64,000 bases of DNA from Oligoflexia bacterium (GCA_015232355.1 JADFZW010000023.1:24451-88450), one strand, 5' to 3'. Counted from the first letter of the stretch, positions 9,473 to 18,750 are shown. Made by a program: numbers and translations. Notes: generated from the sequence alone by a model not told the origin.

Positions 9473-10708
9473 CTAATAGAGAAACCCTAGAATCCATAAG
9501 GGAATCTTATTTTTCATCCCAATCTCAATATCGTCGGAAAACACATAGGCATTCTTTTGATCTTTTATTTGTACTGAATTTTTACTTTTCCCTCCGATTT
9601 CTAGGGTATATTTATCATCTAACAAAAAATCTCCTCTATCTGGAATTTTAATATCATGAAGTCCGCTTAAAATATTGGCCACAAAAGTTTCTCGCAAATT
9701 TCCAATATCCGGTGAATTTTTGTTACTTAAAGCATAGACAAAATTTGGATTATTCAAATAAATTTTCTCTGGTCTTTGCAGTCCAGATAATTTTCCACCA
9801 GCTTTATCTACATTGATAATAATTTGCAATTTATCAAGATATCCTAAATATTGCTTTAATGTTCTCTCATCTGATATTGATAAAGCAGTTTTTATTTTTG
9901 CCATATCAGGAGCAAAAGGACAACTACCGGCCAAATAGTTTAACAGTTTTTTTATCCTCTTTAAACTAACACCAGATAATTTAGGATGAACTGCAATTAT
10001 ATCATTTTCTATAGATGAATTAATCATCTGATGAATTGCCAGATAATAATTTTCAATTGATACATATTCTTTACGAAATGGAAAACATCCCTCTTTAAGA
10101 TATTTATGAAAAACAGTAATTATCTTCATCTCTTTTTTTTCAAATTTTTTTAACAAATTATGAGTAATCTCCTGATGATTTATAAGAATATCATCTAATT
10201 TAAATGTAGGTAGAGAGAGTTTATATTCAAATTCAATATACTCTCGCAAACTCATATGTTTCATATTAAACACCAGCGCTCTTCTGCTAAGATCAAAAGA
10301 TCCTTTGGAAATCTCCAAAGATGATGAACCGGAAATAACTACTCTTAGTTTTTTAAAAGTATCAAAAATACTTTTAATCTCTTTAGACCAATTTTCATAT
10401 TTATGTATCTCGTCAATGGCCAAAATTTGTCCTCCCTCCATAACAAAATTTTCAGCTATTTGATATAGTCCAATCTTTTCTGCTAATAGATGATCGGCGG
10501 GAACATAAAGAATTTTATCTGACGTAGTATCGTTATTAGCTCGTTTTAATATGTATTGAAGAATAGCTGTTGTTTTTCCTACACCTCTTGCTCCAATTAC
10601 AAAAAATACTCTAGCATCATCATTAAAATTTTGAAAAAAGTAACGTTTAAACTCAAGAGAAACATCTTTAATAAAAGATTGAGAAAGTAATTTAATATCA
10701 TAATTCAT
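9473..10708 (-). CDS. AAA ATPase of the AAA_14/DUF4143 type
   Basis: 411 residues. Walker A is GARGVGKTT near residues 38-46. Walker B is ILAIDEIHKYENW, followed by the sensor-like VVISGSSSLEI. The C-terminal region carries GDFLLDDKYTLEIGGKSK, an Asp...Glu-x-x-Lys arrangement as in PD-(D/E)XK-like DUF4143 domains, and ends KIPLWILGFLY. Members of this family are common accessory genes of unclear role, often seen in Bacteroidetes and archaea. The gene stands alone between direct repeats, and its promoter region has an array of palindromic sites, which suggests tightly repressed, possibly acquired DNA. Start ATG at 10708; the upstream Shine-Dalgarno is weak. Confidence 0.85.
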   Translation of the reverse strand: MNYDIKLLSQSFIKDVSLEFKRYFFQNFNDDARVFFVIGARGVGKTTAILQYILKRANNDTTSDKILYVPADHLLAEKIGLYQIAENFVMEGGQILAIDEIHKYENWSKEIKSIFDTFKKLRVVISGSSSLEISKGSFDLSRRALVFNMKHMSLREYIEFEYKLSLPTFKLDDILINHQEITHNLLKKFEKKEMKIITVFHKYLKEGCFPFRKEYVSIENYYLAIHQMINSSIENDIIAVHPKLSGVSLKRIKKLLNYLAGSCPFAPDMAKIKTALSISDERTLKQYLGYLDKLQIIINVDKAGGKLSGLQRPEKIYLNNPNFVYALSNKNSPDIGNLRETFVANILSGLHDIKIPDRGDFLLDDKYTLEIGGKSKNSVQIKDQKNAYVFSDDIEIGMKNKIPLWILGFLY

Positions 10709-10739
10709 GGCCTAAACACCTTTTGCTCACAACTTTAAG

Positions 10740-10823
10740 TTAGTAACACATTACTTTAGCAATATATTACTTTAGTAATACATTACTAATATATCATTAG
10801 TTTATTAGTAATGCATTACTAAT
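10740..10823. promoter_or_regulatory. Array of four palindromic operator-like sites upstream of the ATPase gene
   Basis: Sites resembling TTAGTAATNCATTACTAA occur at about 10740-10758, 10755-10774, 10771-10790 and 10804-10823. The last is a perfect 20-bp palindrome (ATTAGTAATGCATTACTAAT). The first three are spaced about 16 bp apart and overlap slightly. They lie 32-115 bases upstream of the ATPase start codon, which fits cooperative binding of a dimeric repressor or autoregulation. Nearby genes include no obvious DNA-binding partner. Confidence 0.6.
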
Positions 10824-10849
10824 TTGTTACTTCTTCAACTTTAAACTTT

Positions 10850-10873
10850 TTAAAAAAAAGTCGGCCGGCACCC
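10850..10873. repeat. 24-bp direct repeat, right copy
   Basis: Partner of the repeat at 9431-9454 (22 of 24 identical). It lies just past the stop of the Cache-domain gene. The words ATTAGG, GTGCC and GGGTGCC around the two gene ends are also shared, so the similarity extends loosely over about 45 bases. Confidence 0.6.
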
Positions 10874-10894
10874 TAATAGGCACACTAAGGCCTC

Positions 10895-11404
10895 CTAATA
10901 TTTCAATTTGTAACCAACAAAATAAACTCCGATAGTTTCTCCTTTTGAATTTCTTATTGGTTCATATCCTGTTTGATATGATAATCCTAATATATCAACT
11001 TCTCCGTAAAAAGATTCTCCCTTTTCAATTGCTTCGAATGCTGCATTCTTTGCTAATTTCGTTCCTATTGCTCGTTTGTTATCTATTGTGTAGACACTGG
11101 TTGAAATTCTAATGTACTCACCATTATGAGCAACAAAAAGAGTGGCAGACATTCTATCATTTCCTGATTTTATTTCATCAACGATAGTATTATTAGTGTT
11201 GATTTTGGTATCCCCAAATTTTAATATTGGCAGAGGTCTGTCTGCAATTTCCGTCGAGATTCCCTCTAATTTTGGAGCACCCAATTTTGCAGTCTTCTCT
11301 TTTAAAATGCTCATTGTTTTTTTTACTAGCTCTGCTGAAGTTTCAGCATTAGTTAAAGTAGGCATGATGATCGTTATCAACAAAATAATAAACACTTTCT
11401 TCAT
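10895..11404 (-). CDS. Exported single Cache-domain protein
   Basis: 169 residues: a signal peptide (about 1-20, ending TNA) followed by one Cache_3/Cache_2-type domain. The typical core is visible as RMSATLFVAHNGEYIRIST, then RAIGTKLA, ESFYGEVDILG and GYEPIRNSKGETIGVYFVG. In receptors this module sits outside the membrane before a kinase or chemoreceptor body; here it is free-standing. It could be a periplasmic ligand-binding protein that presents a small molecule to a receptor elsewhere. The ligand is unknown. The gene lies just downstream of the carboxylase operon on the same strand, 22 bases after the biotin carrier stop, and may be co-transcribed. Confidence 0.75.
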   Translation of the reverse strand: MKKVFIILLITIIMPTLTNAETSAELVKKTMSILKEKTAKLGAPKLEGISTEIADRPLPILKFGDTKINTNNTIVDEIKSGNDRMSATLFVAHNGEYIRISTSVYTIDNKRAIGTKLAKNAAFEAIEKGESFYGEVDILGLSYQTGYEPIRNSKGETIGVYFVGYKLKY

Positions 11405-11426
11405 TATCTTTTCCTTGAATTTAAAA

Positions 11427-11921
11427 TTAATTTTTCAACTTAACTAATACTTTGTTAGCGGCAATCTGCTGGCCCTCACTTGCAAATACTGCTTCGATTT
11501 CACCATCGATATTTGATTTATATGACGTCTCCATCTTCATTGCTTCTACAACAATCAAAGTATCACCCTTTGAAACTTTTGCACCGGCCACAGCTTGCAG
11601 CTTTACAACTTTACCAGGAATTGGAGATTTAATTTCCAATACACTACTCTCTGCCGAATCACCAACATCATCTTTATCACTTTGTCTTCTTTTATCTAAA
11701 ACTTTTACCTTTACTCCGTGATAATCTACATAATATACACCCTCTTTATCTACTGATACAAAAGTATTGTACACTTTTCCCTCTGTAGAAAAGATGTAAT
11801 TGCTGTCAGCACTCTTTTGAATTTGAACAGTGTAAGGGCGTCCATTTATTGTTATTGTAGTATTAGTAAAATCTGTATTAACTAAATATGTTTTTCCATT
11901 ATAGATAAATTCTCTATTCAT
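11427..11921 (-). CDS. Biotin carboxyl carrier subunit of acyl-CoA carboxylase
   Basis: 164 residues. The C-terminal biotinyl domain carries the EAMKM motif with the biotin-accepting Lys129. The N-terminal 80 residues (FIYNGKTYLVNT onward) look like the linker/BT region that precedes the carrier domain in fused carboxylase alpha chains. Its start codon lies 4 bases after the biotin carboxylase stop. Its GGAGG ribosome-binding site is inside the last codons of that gene, so translation is probably coupled. It delivers carboxybiotin to the carboxyltransferase encoded upstream in the operon. Confidence 0.9.
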   Translation of the reverse strand: MNREFIYNGKTYLVNTDFTNTTITINGRPYTVQIQKSADSNYIFSTEGKVYNTFVSVDKEGVYYVDYHGVKVKVLDKRRQSDKDDVGDSAESSVLEIKSPIPGKVVKLQAVAGAKVSKGDTLIVVEAMKMETSYKSNIDGEIEAVFASEGQQIAANKVLVKLKN

Positions 11922-11925
11922 CTAA

Positions 11926-13476
11926 TTAATTCCTCCACGACCCAAGGTTAATCCAAGTATTGTCTTTGTTTATTTCTCCAGCTACCTCTCCAGTTGTTCC
12001 GGCAGTAGAACAACTATCTGAAGCCGCAGTTTCTGCAGCGATCGCGGCCGCGATCAGAGGAATAAACTCATGCAACTCTTTTTGCTCGCTCTCAACTTTA
12101 TCTAAAATCTCTTGCTTGTAGTTGTTGAAAAAACTAGTAAAAGTTTTTCCACTGATAAATGCCTCATGCTCCAAGGTGTGACGTAAAAAAGGAATACCAA
12201 CATCAATTCCTTGAATCACATACTCTTTAAGTGCTTTGATCATCTTTAAGCGCGCTAGTTCTCGATTCTCACCCCAGGTGATAAGTTTACTAATCATAGG
12301 ATCAAAAAGAGTTGTTACTTCATCTCGATTATTAATTCCAATATCATTTCTAATTCCACTGCCTAGTGGTTCTTTTAAATTTAAAATTTTTCCTGGGGCC
12401 GGTCTAAATTCATGGAAGGGATCTTCGGCATAGATTCTACACTCGATAGAATGTCCTCTCTGCTTTATATCCTTTTGGGTGTAGCTCATCGGTTGATTAG
12501 CGGCCACTAAAATTTGTTGTCTTATCAAATCTATTCCCAACACCATTTCAGTTACTGGATGTTCAACTTGAATTCTAGTATTCATCTCTAAAAAGTAAAA
12601 ATTCAAATCGCTATCAACTAAGAATTCAATAGTACCTGCATTGGTGTATTTGAGTGTGCTGATAATTTTAACCGCCGCTGCTCCCATCTTCTCTCGCACC
12701 TCAGGGGTAAGCGCAGGAGATGGAGTCTCTTCAATTACTTTTTGATGGCGACGTTGTAAACTACATTCGCGCTCGTAGAGGTGAATGAAGTTCCCGTGAT
12801 TGTCGCCTAAAACTTGAAATTCAATGTGCCGAGGATTTTCAACATACTTTTCAATGTAAACTACATCGTTACTAAAGTATGACTTTGCTTCCCTCTTGGC
12901 CGCTTCAATCATTGAAGGAAGATCCTCTTTCTTGTAAACAATTCGCATTCCCTTACCACCACCACCAGCAGTTGCTTTTACCATCACTGGAAATGGAATG
13001 TGTTTACTATGATTAATTATATTTTCAATAGTATTTCCACTGCTACTATTATTGTCGGGCATTTTGCTAATGTCTGTTGATTCAATTAAAGGAATGCCCA
13101 TGTTTCGGATGGTTTCACGAGAGCGAATTTTATCACCCATCAACAAAATCAACTCTGGTGTTGGGCCAATAAAAGTTACACCACTCTCTCTACACTTAAA
13201 AGCAAACTTAGAATTTTCAGAGAGAAAACCATATCCTGGATGAATGGCCTCACAATTATATTTTTTGGCAACATCAATAATTTTTTCCATATTGAGATAG
13301 CTATCACTTAGATCTTGACTGCCGATACAAACTGCTTCATCTGCCAACCCTACTGCTAAACTAAAGCGATCTGGTTCCGAATAAATTACTAGTGAAGTAA
13401 TATTCATCTCTCGACAAGTTTCAATGATCCTAACTGCGATCTCCCCTCTATTGGCGATTAGGATTTTTTTAAACAT
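11926..13476 (-). CDS. Biotin carboxylase subunit of methylcrotonyl-CoA carboxylase
   Basis: 516 residues. It begins KKILIANRGEIAVRI and carries HPGYGFLSEN, the Gly-rich GGGGKGMR loop and the catalytic RIQVEHPVTE segment of ATP-grasp biotin carboxylases. The core ends near residue 450. A short Ala-rich tail ends NLGSWRN, the point where fused alpha subunits continue into the BT and biotinyl domains. Here those are a separate gene. The start overlaps the end of the upstream hydratase gene by 19 bases. With the next-door MccB-like subunit it should carboxylate 3-methylcrotonyl-CoA. Confidence 0.9.
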   Translation of the reverse strand: MFKKILIANRGEIAVRIIETCREMNITSLVIYSEPDRFSLAVGLADEAVCIGSQDLSDSYLNMEKIIDVAKKYNCEAIHPGYGFLSENSKFAFKCRESGVTFIGPTPELILLMGDKIRSRETIRNMGIPLIESTDISKMPDNNSSSGNTIENIINHSKHIPFPVMVKATAGGGGKGMRIVYKKEDLPSMIEAAKREAKSYFSNDVVYIEKYVENPRHIEFQVLGDNHGNFIHLYERECSLQRRHQKVIEETPSPALTPEVREKMGAAAVKIISTLKYTNAGTIEFLVDSDLNFYFLEMNTRIQVEHPVTEMVLGIDLIRQQILVAANQPMSYTQKDIKQRGHSIECRIYAEDPFHEFRPAPGKILNLKEPLGSGIRNDIGINNRDEVTTLFDPMISKLITWGENRELARLKMIKALKEYVIQGIDVGIPFLRHTLEHEAFISGKTFTSFFNNYKQEILDKVESEQKELHEFIPLIAAAIAAETAASDSCSTAGTTGEVAGEINKDNTWINLGSWRN

Positions 13477-14309
13477 ATTTTACTCCCTTTACTCCAATTT
13501 GCTTTTCTTTTTTCCAAAAAGGCATTCATACCCTCTTGGCCCTCATCTGACATTCTGATTTCAGAGATGACTTTGGCCGTGTAGGCTTTTGCTTCACTTA
13601 TATCCATATTAACTACATTGTGAATAAGCTGTTTACAAATCTTCAGCGCCTGCGGCCCACCAGTTAACAAGAGTTCAATCTTTTCATTAACCATTTTTTC
13701 TAATTCAGCTCTGCTGACTGCCGACTGATTTGCAAGCCCGTAGCTTTCTGCTAATTGGCCACCAATTCTAATTCCAGAGAGCATTAACTCTTTGGCCCTG
13801 ATCATTCCCACTCTATTAATCACGTAAGGAGCAATACATGCAGGCACTAATCCAATTTTTACTTCACTTAATGAAAAGGTTGTCTCGTGAGAGGTAAAAA
13901 CCATATCACAAGCAGAGAGTAGTCCTGTGGCCCCACCAAAAGCTCCACCAAAGACTTTTGCAATTGTGGGCGTGGGAGAAGTGAAAATAGTATGCATACA
14001 CTCTGCAATCGCCAAACTTCCCTTGTAAGTATCTTCGTAAGTGGAGTGCAAAGTATCCTTCATCCAATTAATATCAACTCCTGAGCAAAAAGTTTTTCCA
14101 CGTCCCTCTAAAACTATTAAGCGCAAACGTTTTGCTAGATCCTCTCTTGCTTCCTCTCTTGCTTCCACTCCATTTAAGGTTTTAAAACAATCAGTTAATT
14201 CATCAATCATCACATCATTAAATGCATTGTGAACTTCAGGTCTATTTAAATAAATGTAAGCGACATCATTTGAGATTGTTGTTTCAATGGTTTTGTAATG
14301 CTTATTCAT
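13458..14309 (-). CDS. liuC: Methylglutaconyl-CoA hydratase-like crotonase
   Basis: 283 residues of the crotonase fold between the two carboxylase subunit genes, the usual place for the leucine-pathway hydratase that converts 3-methylglutaconyl-CoA to HMG-CoA. The second catalytic Glu is present in LSEVKIGLVPACIAPYV. The first is replaced by Gly (GGATGLLSACD), as I recall for the LiuC branch. An insertion with AREEAREDLAKR near residue 55 is unusual. The ATG is preceded by a weak AGGAG-like stretch. HMG-CoA made here could feed HMG-CoA lyase; run in reverse, it could use HMG-CoA from the synthase encoded about 4 kb away. Confidence 0.8.
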   Translation of the reverse strand: MNKHYKTIETTISNDVAYIYLNRPEVHNAFNDVMIDELTDCFKTLNGVEAREEAREDLAKRLRLIVLEGRGKTFCSGVDINWMKDTLHSTYEDTYKGSLAIAECMHTIFTSPTPTIAKVFGGAFGGATGLLSACDMVFTSHETTFSLSEVKIGLVPACIAPYVINRVGMIRAKELMLSGIRIGGQLAESYGLANQSAVSRAELEKMVNEKIELLLTGGPQALKICKQLIHNVVNMDISEAKAYTAKVISEIRMSDEGQEGMNAFLEKRKANWSKGSKICLKKS

Positions 14310-14341
14310 AGTTCTCCTACATTCTTTTCTACATTCTTTTT

Positions 14342-15958
14342 TTACATTCTAAAGACACCATACTTCTGATCTGGAATATTTTGATTAAGTGACATTGAAA
14401 TTCCCAGAGCTAAAATTTTACGAGTATCTAGTGGATCGATAATTCCATCATCCCATAAATTAGAAGTTGAATAATATGGATTTCCTTCATTCTCATATTT
14501 ATCGAGTGTTGGTTTCTTAAATGCCTCTTGCTCACTCACACTCATATTTTGTCCCTTCATCTTCTGCTGATCCATCTTGATAGTGAGTAATACATTGGCC
14601 GCTTGTTCTCCTCCCATCACTGAGATACGAGAGTTTGGCCACATAAATAGTAAGCGTGGATCGAAGGCGCGGCCACACATTGCATAGTTGCCGGCACCAT
14701 ATGAACCACCAACCATTACTGTAAATTTAGGAACGTCAGCGCAACTTACAGCGTGTACAAATTTAGCACCATCTTTAGCGATTCCTTTGTGTTCAAATTC
14801 TTTTCCTACGATAAAGCCAGTTATATTTTGTAAAAAGATCAAGGGAACTTTTTTAATGGTACATAACTCGATAAAATGGGCCGCTTTCAGAGAGGATTCT
14901 GAGAAGAGCACACCATTGTTAGCGATAATCCCAACTGGAAAACCCATCAAGCGTGCAAAACCACAAACTATCGTTTGTCCATATCGAGATTTAAATTCAT
15001 GAAATTTACTTCCATCCACCATTCGGGCAATCACCTCTTTAATGTCAAATGGTTTACGTAAATCACGAGGAATGATTCCATATAACTCTTTAGGATCATA
15101 GTATGGTTCTTCAATTGCAGATGTTGCTGTAATATCTAGTGGATGTTTTCTTACAGGTAACATGGTCTCAAAAATATTTCGACAAATTTTTAGAGCGTGA
15201 TCTTCATCAACTGCAAAGTGATCAGCAACACCTGAGATTGCAGTGTGAACATCAGCACCACCTAACTCTTCTGCAGTTACATCTTCACCTGTGGCGGCCT
15301 TCACTAGTGGTGGCCCCCCAATAAAAATTGTTCCCTGATTTTTTACAATGATAGTCTCATCACTCATTGCTGGAACATAAGCTCCACCCGCTGTACAAGA
15401 ACCCATCACAATAGAAATTTGTGGAATCTTCAGAGCTGAGAGGCGAGCTTGATTATAAAAAATTCTTCCAAAGTGAAACTTATCGGGAAACACTCCAGCT
15501 TGCTCTGGAAGATAAACTCCACCTGAATCAACGATATATACGCATGGAAGATTATTTTCCATAGCGATCTCTTGGGCCCTAATATGTTTTTTAATTGTTT
15601 GAGGAATGTAAGTTCCTCCTTTAACAGTAGCATCGTTAGCAACGATTACTACCTCTTTTCCATGAACAACTCCAATTCCAGTTACCATTCCCGCAGAGGG
15701 AAATTGATCATCATATTGTCCATTGGCCGCTAAAGTACTTAGCTCTAAAAATGGAGTATTGGGATCGAGCAATCTATCAATTCTCTCACGAGTTAATAGT
15801 TTACCTCGCTCTTTATGTTTTTTAATTGCATCTTCAGATCCACCTCGCTTAGCAAGTGAGGTCTTCTCTCTCATTTGCGATACTAATCGCTCCATCTCAC
15901 TAAAGTTTAATTTATAATCTGAATCGCTTGTATTAATTTGTGATTTTAGACGAAACAT
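14342..15958 (-). CDS. liuB: Methylcrotonyl-CoA carboxylase carboxyltransferase (beta) subunit
   Basis: 538 residues from the ATG at 15958, which has AGGGG nine bases upstream; an upstream ATG at 15991 lacks one. The carboxyltransferase fold is clear. [54 protein letters not shown] and [14 protein letters not shown] match 3-methylcrotonyl-CoA carboxylase beta chains more closely than propionyl-CoA ones. It is the first gene of the operon beta-hydratase-biotin carboxylase-carrier. The function is transfer of CO2 from carboxybiotin to 3-methylcrotonyl-CoA in leucine/isovalerate breakdown. Confidence 0.92.
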   Translation of the reverse strand: MFRLKSQINTSDSDYKLNFSEMERLVSQMREKTSLAKRGGSEDAIKKHKERGKLLTRERIDRLLDPNTPFLELSTLAANGQYDDQFPSAGMVTGIGVVHGKEVVIVANDATVKGGTYIPQTIKKHIRAQEIAMENNLPCVYIVDSGGVYLPEQAGVFPDKFHFGRIFYNQARLSALKIPQISIVMGSCTAGGAYVPAMSDETIIVKNQGTIFIGGPPLVKAATGEDVTAEELGGADVHTAISGVADHFAVDEDHALKICRNIFETMLPVRKHPLDITATSAIEEPYYDPKELYGIIPRDLRKPFDIKEVIARMVDGSKFHEFKSRYGQTIVCGFARLMGFPVGIIANNGVLFSESSLKAAHFIELCTIKKVPLIFLQNITGFIVGKEFEHKGIAKDGAKFVHAVSCADVPKFTVMVGGSYGAGNYAMCGRAFDPRLLFMWPNSRISVMGGEQAANVLLTIKMDQQKMKGQNMSVSEQEAFKKPTLDKYENEGNPYYSTSNLWDDGIIDPLDTRKILALGISMSLNQNIPDQKYGVFRM

Positions 15959-16007
15959 TACTTTTACCCCTATACAAATACACTCATACAAATACGCTTA
16001 TAGAAAA

Positions 16008-16049
16008 ATCCCCAATGACGTTAACGTAAACGTCATCGTCACCGGGGAT
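16008..16049. terminator. Strong bidirectional terminator hairpin
   Basis: ATCCCC at 16008-16013 pairs with GGGGAT at 16044-16049. Inside, ATGACGTT pairs with AACGTCAT around a 6-base loop. On the minus strand GGGGATTTTTC follows, and on the plus strand a T-rich tract. It separates the HMG-CoA synthase/thiolase operon, which it probably ends, from the carboxylase operon. Confidence 0.8.
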
Positions 16050-16095
16050 CTTCTTTCTTTTTTTCTATAGACTATAGAATGTTTTTTATAAATAT

Positions 16096-16488
16096 CTATC
16101 TAATCGGTACGAATTTATACCCGTAAGCAATTATTCCACTATGTCCATCTTCACGGACCTTTCTAGTCTCCATAACTACATTACTGACACTCTTAATATC
16201 CTCAGGAGAACAATCAGCAATTTGAGCAGTAACTCGCACACCATTGGTTAGCTCTACAATAGCAACCACGTATGGAGTAATATCTTCAAATCCTGCTGGT
16301 GTTACATATTGAACTGTATAGGTAATAATTTTTCCTTCGTATGGAAGATCAATTTGCTCAAACTCACGGCCCTTGCACTTTGGACATACCAAACGAGTTG
16401 GAAAATTAATATGATTACACTTCTTACATTTAGAAGCTTCGAATCTGTATCTGTGATTATATTCACGCCAATTTTTTGATGGAAACAT
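16096..16488 (-). CDS. Zn-ribbon/OB-fold (DUF35) partner of thiolase
   Basis: 130 residues from the ATG at 16488. The GGGAGGTG ribosome-binding site lies inside the thiolase 3' end, and the ATG shares one base with the thiolase TAA; the longer frame from 16503 would start on that site itself. Four cysteines (CKKCNHINFPTRLVCPKC) form the zinc ribbon, followed by an OB-fold (YTVQYVTPAGFEDITPYVVA). In archaea this protein bridges acetoacetyl-CoA thiolase and HMG-CoA synthase in a channelling complex. All three genes are adjacent here. Confidence 0.9.
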   Translation of the reverse strand: MFPSKNWREYNHRYRFEASKCKKCNHINFPTRLVCPKCKGREFEQIDLPYEGKIITYTVQYVTPAGFEDITPYVVAIVELTNGVRVTAQIADCSPEDIKSVSNVVMETRKVREDGHSGIIAYGYKFVPIR

Positions 16489-17648
16489 TATAACACCTCC
16501 CAAAGATGAACTAGTGAACTACCACCACTACCACCCATATTCTGAGTGAGTGCTCTCTTTGCATTCTTTAATTGTCTCTTACCTGCATCTCCTCTCAACT
16601 GACTTACAACTTCATAAACTTGAGCAACGCCTGTAGCTCCAACTGGATGACCTTTAGATTTTAAACCACCAGAAGGATTAATTGGCATCTTTCCACTAAG
16701 CGAAGTCTCGCCTCTCTCAACAGCTCTACCACCCTCTCCCTTCTCAAAAAATCCTAGAGATTCACTGATGATAATTTCAGAGATTGTAAAACAATCATGA
16801 ACTTCAGCAAAGTTAATATCTTTAGGTCCGAGCTTGGCCATCTTGTACGCTTGTTGAGCGGCCAAGATTGTAGAGTTAAGAGTTGTTAAATCAGCTCTAG
16901 AGTGAAGAGCGATCGAATCAGTTGCATGACCTGAACCAGATAATTTTACAATTGCATGATTCTTGCTGATTTTTTTGGCCATATCAAGTGGACACATAAT
17001 AACAGCAGCAGCACCATCAGTTACTGGTGAACAATCAAGTAATCGCAATGGATCTGCAACTTTTGCAGAGTTAGAAACTTGATCTACAGTTAACTTCATT
17101 TGAAATTGAGCATGTGGATTTAATAATCCATTCTCATGATTTTTAACTGCAACTTGTGATAGATGAGTACGAGTAGTTCCATATCTCATCATATGTGCTC
17201 TCGCCATCAAAGCGTAAATTCCTGGGAATGTAATTCCATGAAATGCTTCCCACTCACTATCAGAGGCAGATGCTAGAGCATCAGTTGCCGTGGCACCATC
17301 AACATCATTCATCTTTTCTACACCACCAACTAAAACAATATCATTCATTCCAGAAGCAACATCGATAAAACCTTGACGAATGGCCAAACCACCAGAGGCG
17401 CATGCACTTTCTACTCTAGTAGTAGGGATTGGTCCATGTCCTAGATAGTCGCTAAGAAGTGATGATAAATGCTCTTGGCCTACAAATAATCCAGGCGCCA
17501 TAGAGCCAACATACATAGCATCTATTTTTTCAATCTTAGCATCGTCTATAGCATTTAAAGCTGCTTCAACATATATATCGCGAAGAGATTTATTCCAAAG
17601 CTCTCCCCACTTGTTGATTCCTATTCCTATAATTGCTACATCTCTCAT
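16488..17648 (-). CDS. Acetoacetyl-CoA thiolase, archaeal/SCP2-like type
   Basis: 386 residues. The nucleophile is Cys83 in VESACASGG. The late His motif is [15 protein letters not shown], and [14 protein letters not shown] closes the chain. The short SCP2-thiolase-like form differs from the bacterial AtoB type. It condenses two acetyl-CoA to acetoacetyl-CoA, or a related Claisen reaction. Its place between HMG-CoA synthase and DUF35 indicates the first step of the archaeal-type mevalonate entry. Confidence 0.88.
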   Translation of the reverse strand: MRDVAIIGIGINKWGELWNKSLRDIYVEAALNAIDDAKIEKIDAMYVGSMAPGLFVGQEHLSSLLSDYLGHGPIPTTRVESACASGGLAIRQGFIDVASGMNDIVLVGGVEKMNDVDGATATDALASASDSEWEAFHGITFPGIYALMARAHMMRYGTTRTHLSQVAVKNHENGLLNPHAQFQMKLTVDQVSNSAKVADPLRLLDCSPVTDGAAAVIMCPLDMAKKISKNHAIVKLSGSGHATDSIALHSRADLTTLNSTILAAQQAYKMAKLGPKDINFAEVHDCFTISEIIISESLGFFEKGEGGRAVERGETSLSGKMPINPSGGLKSKGHPVGATGVAQVYEVVSQLRGDAGKRQLKNAKRALTQNMGGSGGSSLVHLWEVL

Positions 17649-17685
17649 ATTTAATATCTCCTAATTATTTTAATTCTATAGTTCA

Positions 17686-18750
17686 TCACTCATCATTTTT
17701 TCTGATTTTCTTACGGAACTTCACATAAGTTCCATAATCTATATAGACTTTATTTTTATCTAAATAGTCAGATGTACTTGGAGCTAAATTACGAATTTTT
17801 TCAATGTTTTTAGTAACTGTATAAATGAATGAATCACTACCAGCACCTGAACCATATGAGACCATCAAAATTCTATCGCCTGCTTTAGCAACATCAAGTG
17901 TAGCTGCTAATCCTAGAGGAGAAGCGCCAGAGTATGTATTTCCTAGACGAGGAGATAACCATCCAGGTTCAATTTGTTTATCAGTGAAACCCAACATGTG
18001 TGCAACTCTTTGAGGAAATTTTCCATTCGGCTGATGGAAAATTGCATAGGTAAAATCCTTAGCTTCCATCTTTGATTTTTCCATAATCGCTTTGGCCGCA
18101 CCCAATGAGTGAGTGAAATAAGCTGGCTCACCTGTGAAACGTCCACCATGACGTGGGTAATGCATATATTCTCTACGCCAGAAATCTGGTGTATCAGAAG
18201 TATATGAGTGAGTGTAATCGATAGTTGCAATTACCTCATCATCACCGCTACCCATGATGTAAGCTGCAGCTCCAGCAGCAGCAGAAAATTCCAATGCATC
18301 ACCAGGAGCACCTTGAGAAGTATCTGCTCCAATACCAACTGCATATCTTGCTTCACCTGATTTAACATGAGAATAAGCAATGTACATTGATTCAGCACCG
18401 GCCTTACAAGCAAATTCCAAATCGCTGATGTGAATGTTTGGAACTGCTCCAATTGCTTCAGCAACAACTGTACCACTTGGCTTAACAGCGTATGGATGAG
18501 ATTCAGAACCAATATAAAGTGCATCGATTTTTTGAGGATCAACTTTTGCACGCTTGAGTGCATTTCTTGCTGCCTCAATTGACATAGTGATTGTGTCTTG
18601 ATCTGGACCGGGAACAGCTTTCTCTCCTAACATTAAACCGCGTTTGTAAGTGTCAGCGTCCAATCCCCAAACCTTCGCAATCTCTTCAACCTTTATACGG
18701 TATCTCGGAACATAGGAACCCCAACCAACAATCCCTAATGTTTTTGTCAT
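17686..18750 (-). CDS. Hydroxymethylglutaryl-CoA synthase, archaeal type
   Basis: 354 residues. The start at 18750 is supported by AGGAGA upstream; the alternative ATG at 18777 has none. GIVGWGSYVPRYRI opens the protein, LMLGEKAVPGPDQDT follows, and the acyl-accepting Cys115 lies in LEFACKAGAES. FHQPNGKFPQRVA carries the catalytic His. Length and motifs match archaeal HMG-CoA synthases. It joins acetyl-CoA to acetoacetyl-CoA. The product could go to mevalonate, or through the LiuC-like hydratase toward isovaleryl-CoA as in the myxobacterial alternative pathway. The window has no HMG-CoA reductase or AibA/B genes to decide. 18751-18886 holds only the ribosome-binding site and AT-rich spacer. 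Confidence 0.9.
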   Translation of the reverse strand: MTKTLGIVGWGSYVPRYRIKVEEIAKVWGLDADTYKRGLMLGEKAVPGPDQDTITMSIEAARNALKRAKVDPQKIDALYIGSESHPYAVKPSGTVVAEAIGAVPNIHISDLEFACKAGAESMYIAYSHVKSGEARYAVGIGADTSQGAPGDALEFSAAAGAAAYIMGSGDDEVIATIDYTHSYTSDTPDFWRREYMHYPRHGGRFTGEPAYFTHSLGAAKAIMEKSKMEAKDFTYAIFHQPNGKFPQRVAHMLGFTDKQIEPGWLSPRLGNTYSGASPLGLAATLDVAKAGDRILMVSYGSGAGSDSFIYTVTKNIEKIRNLAPSTSDYLDKNKVYIDYGTYVKFRKKIRKNDE

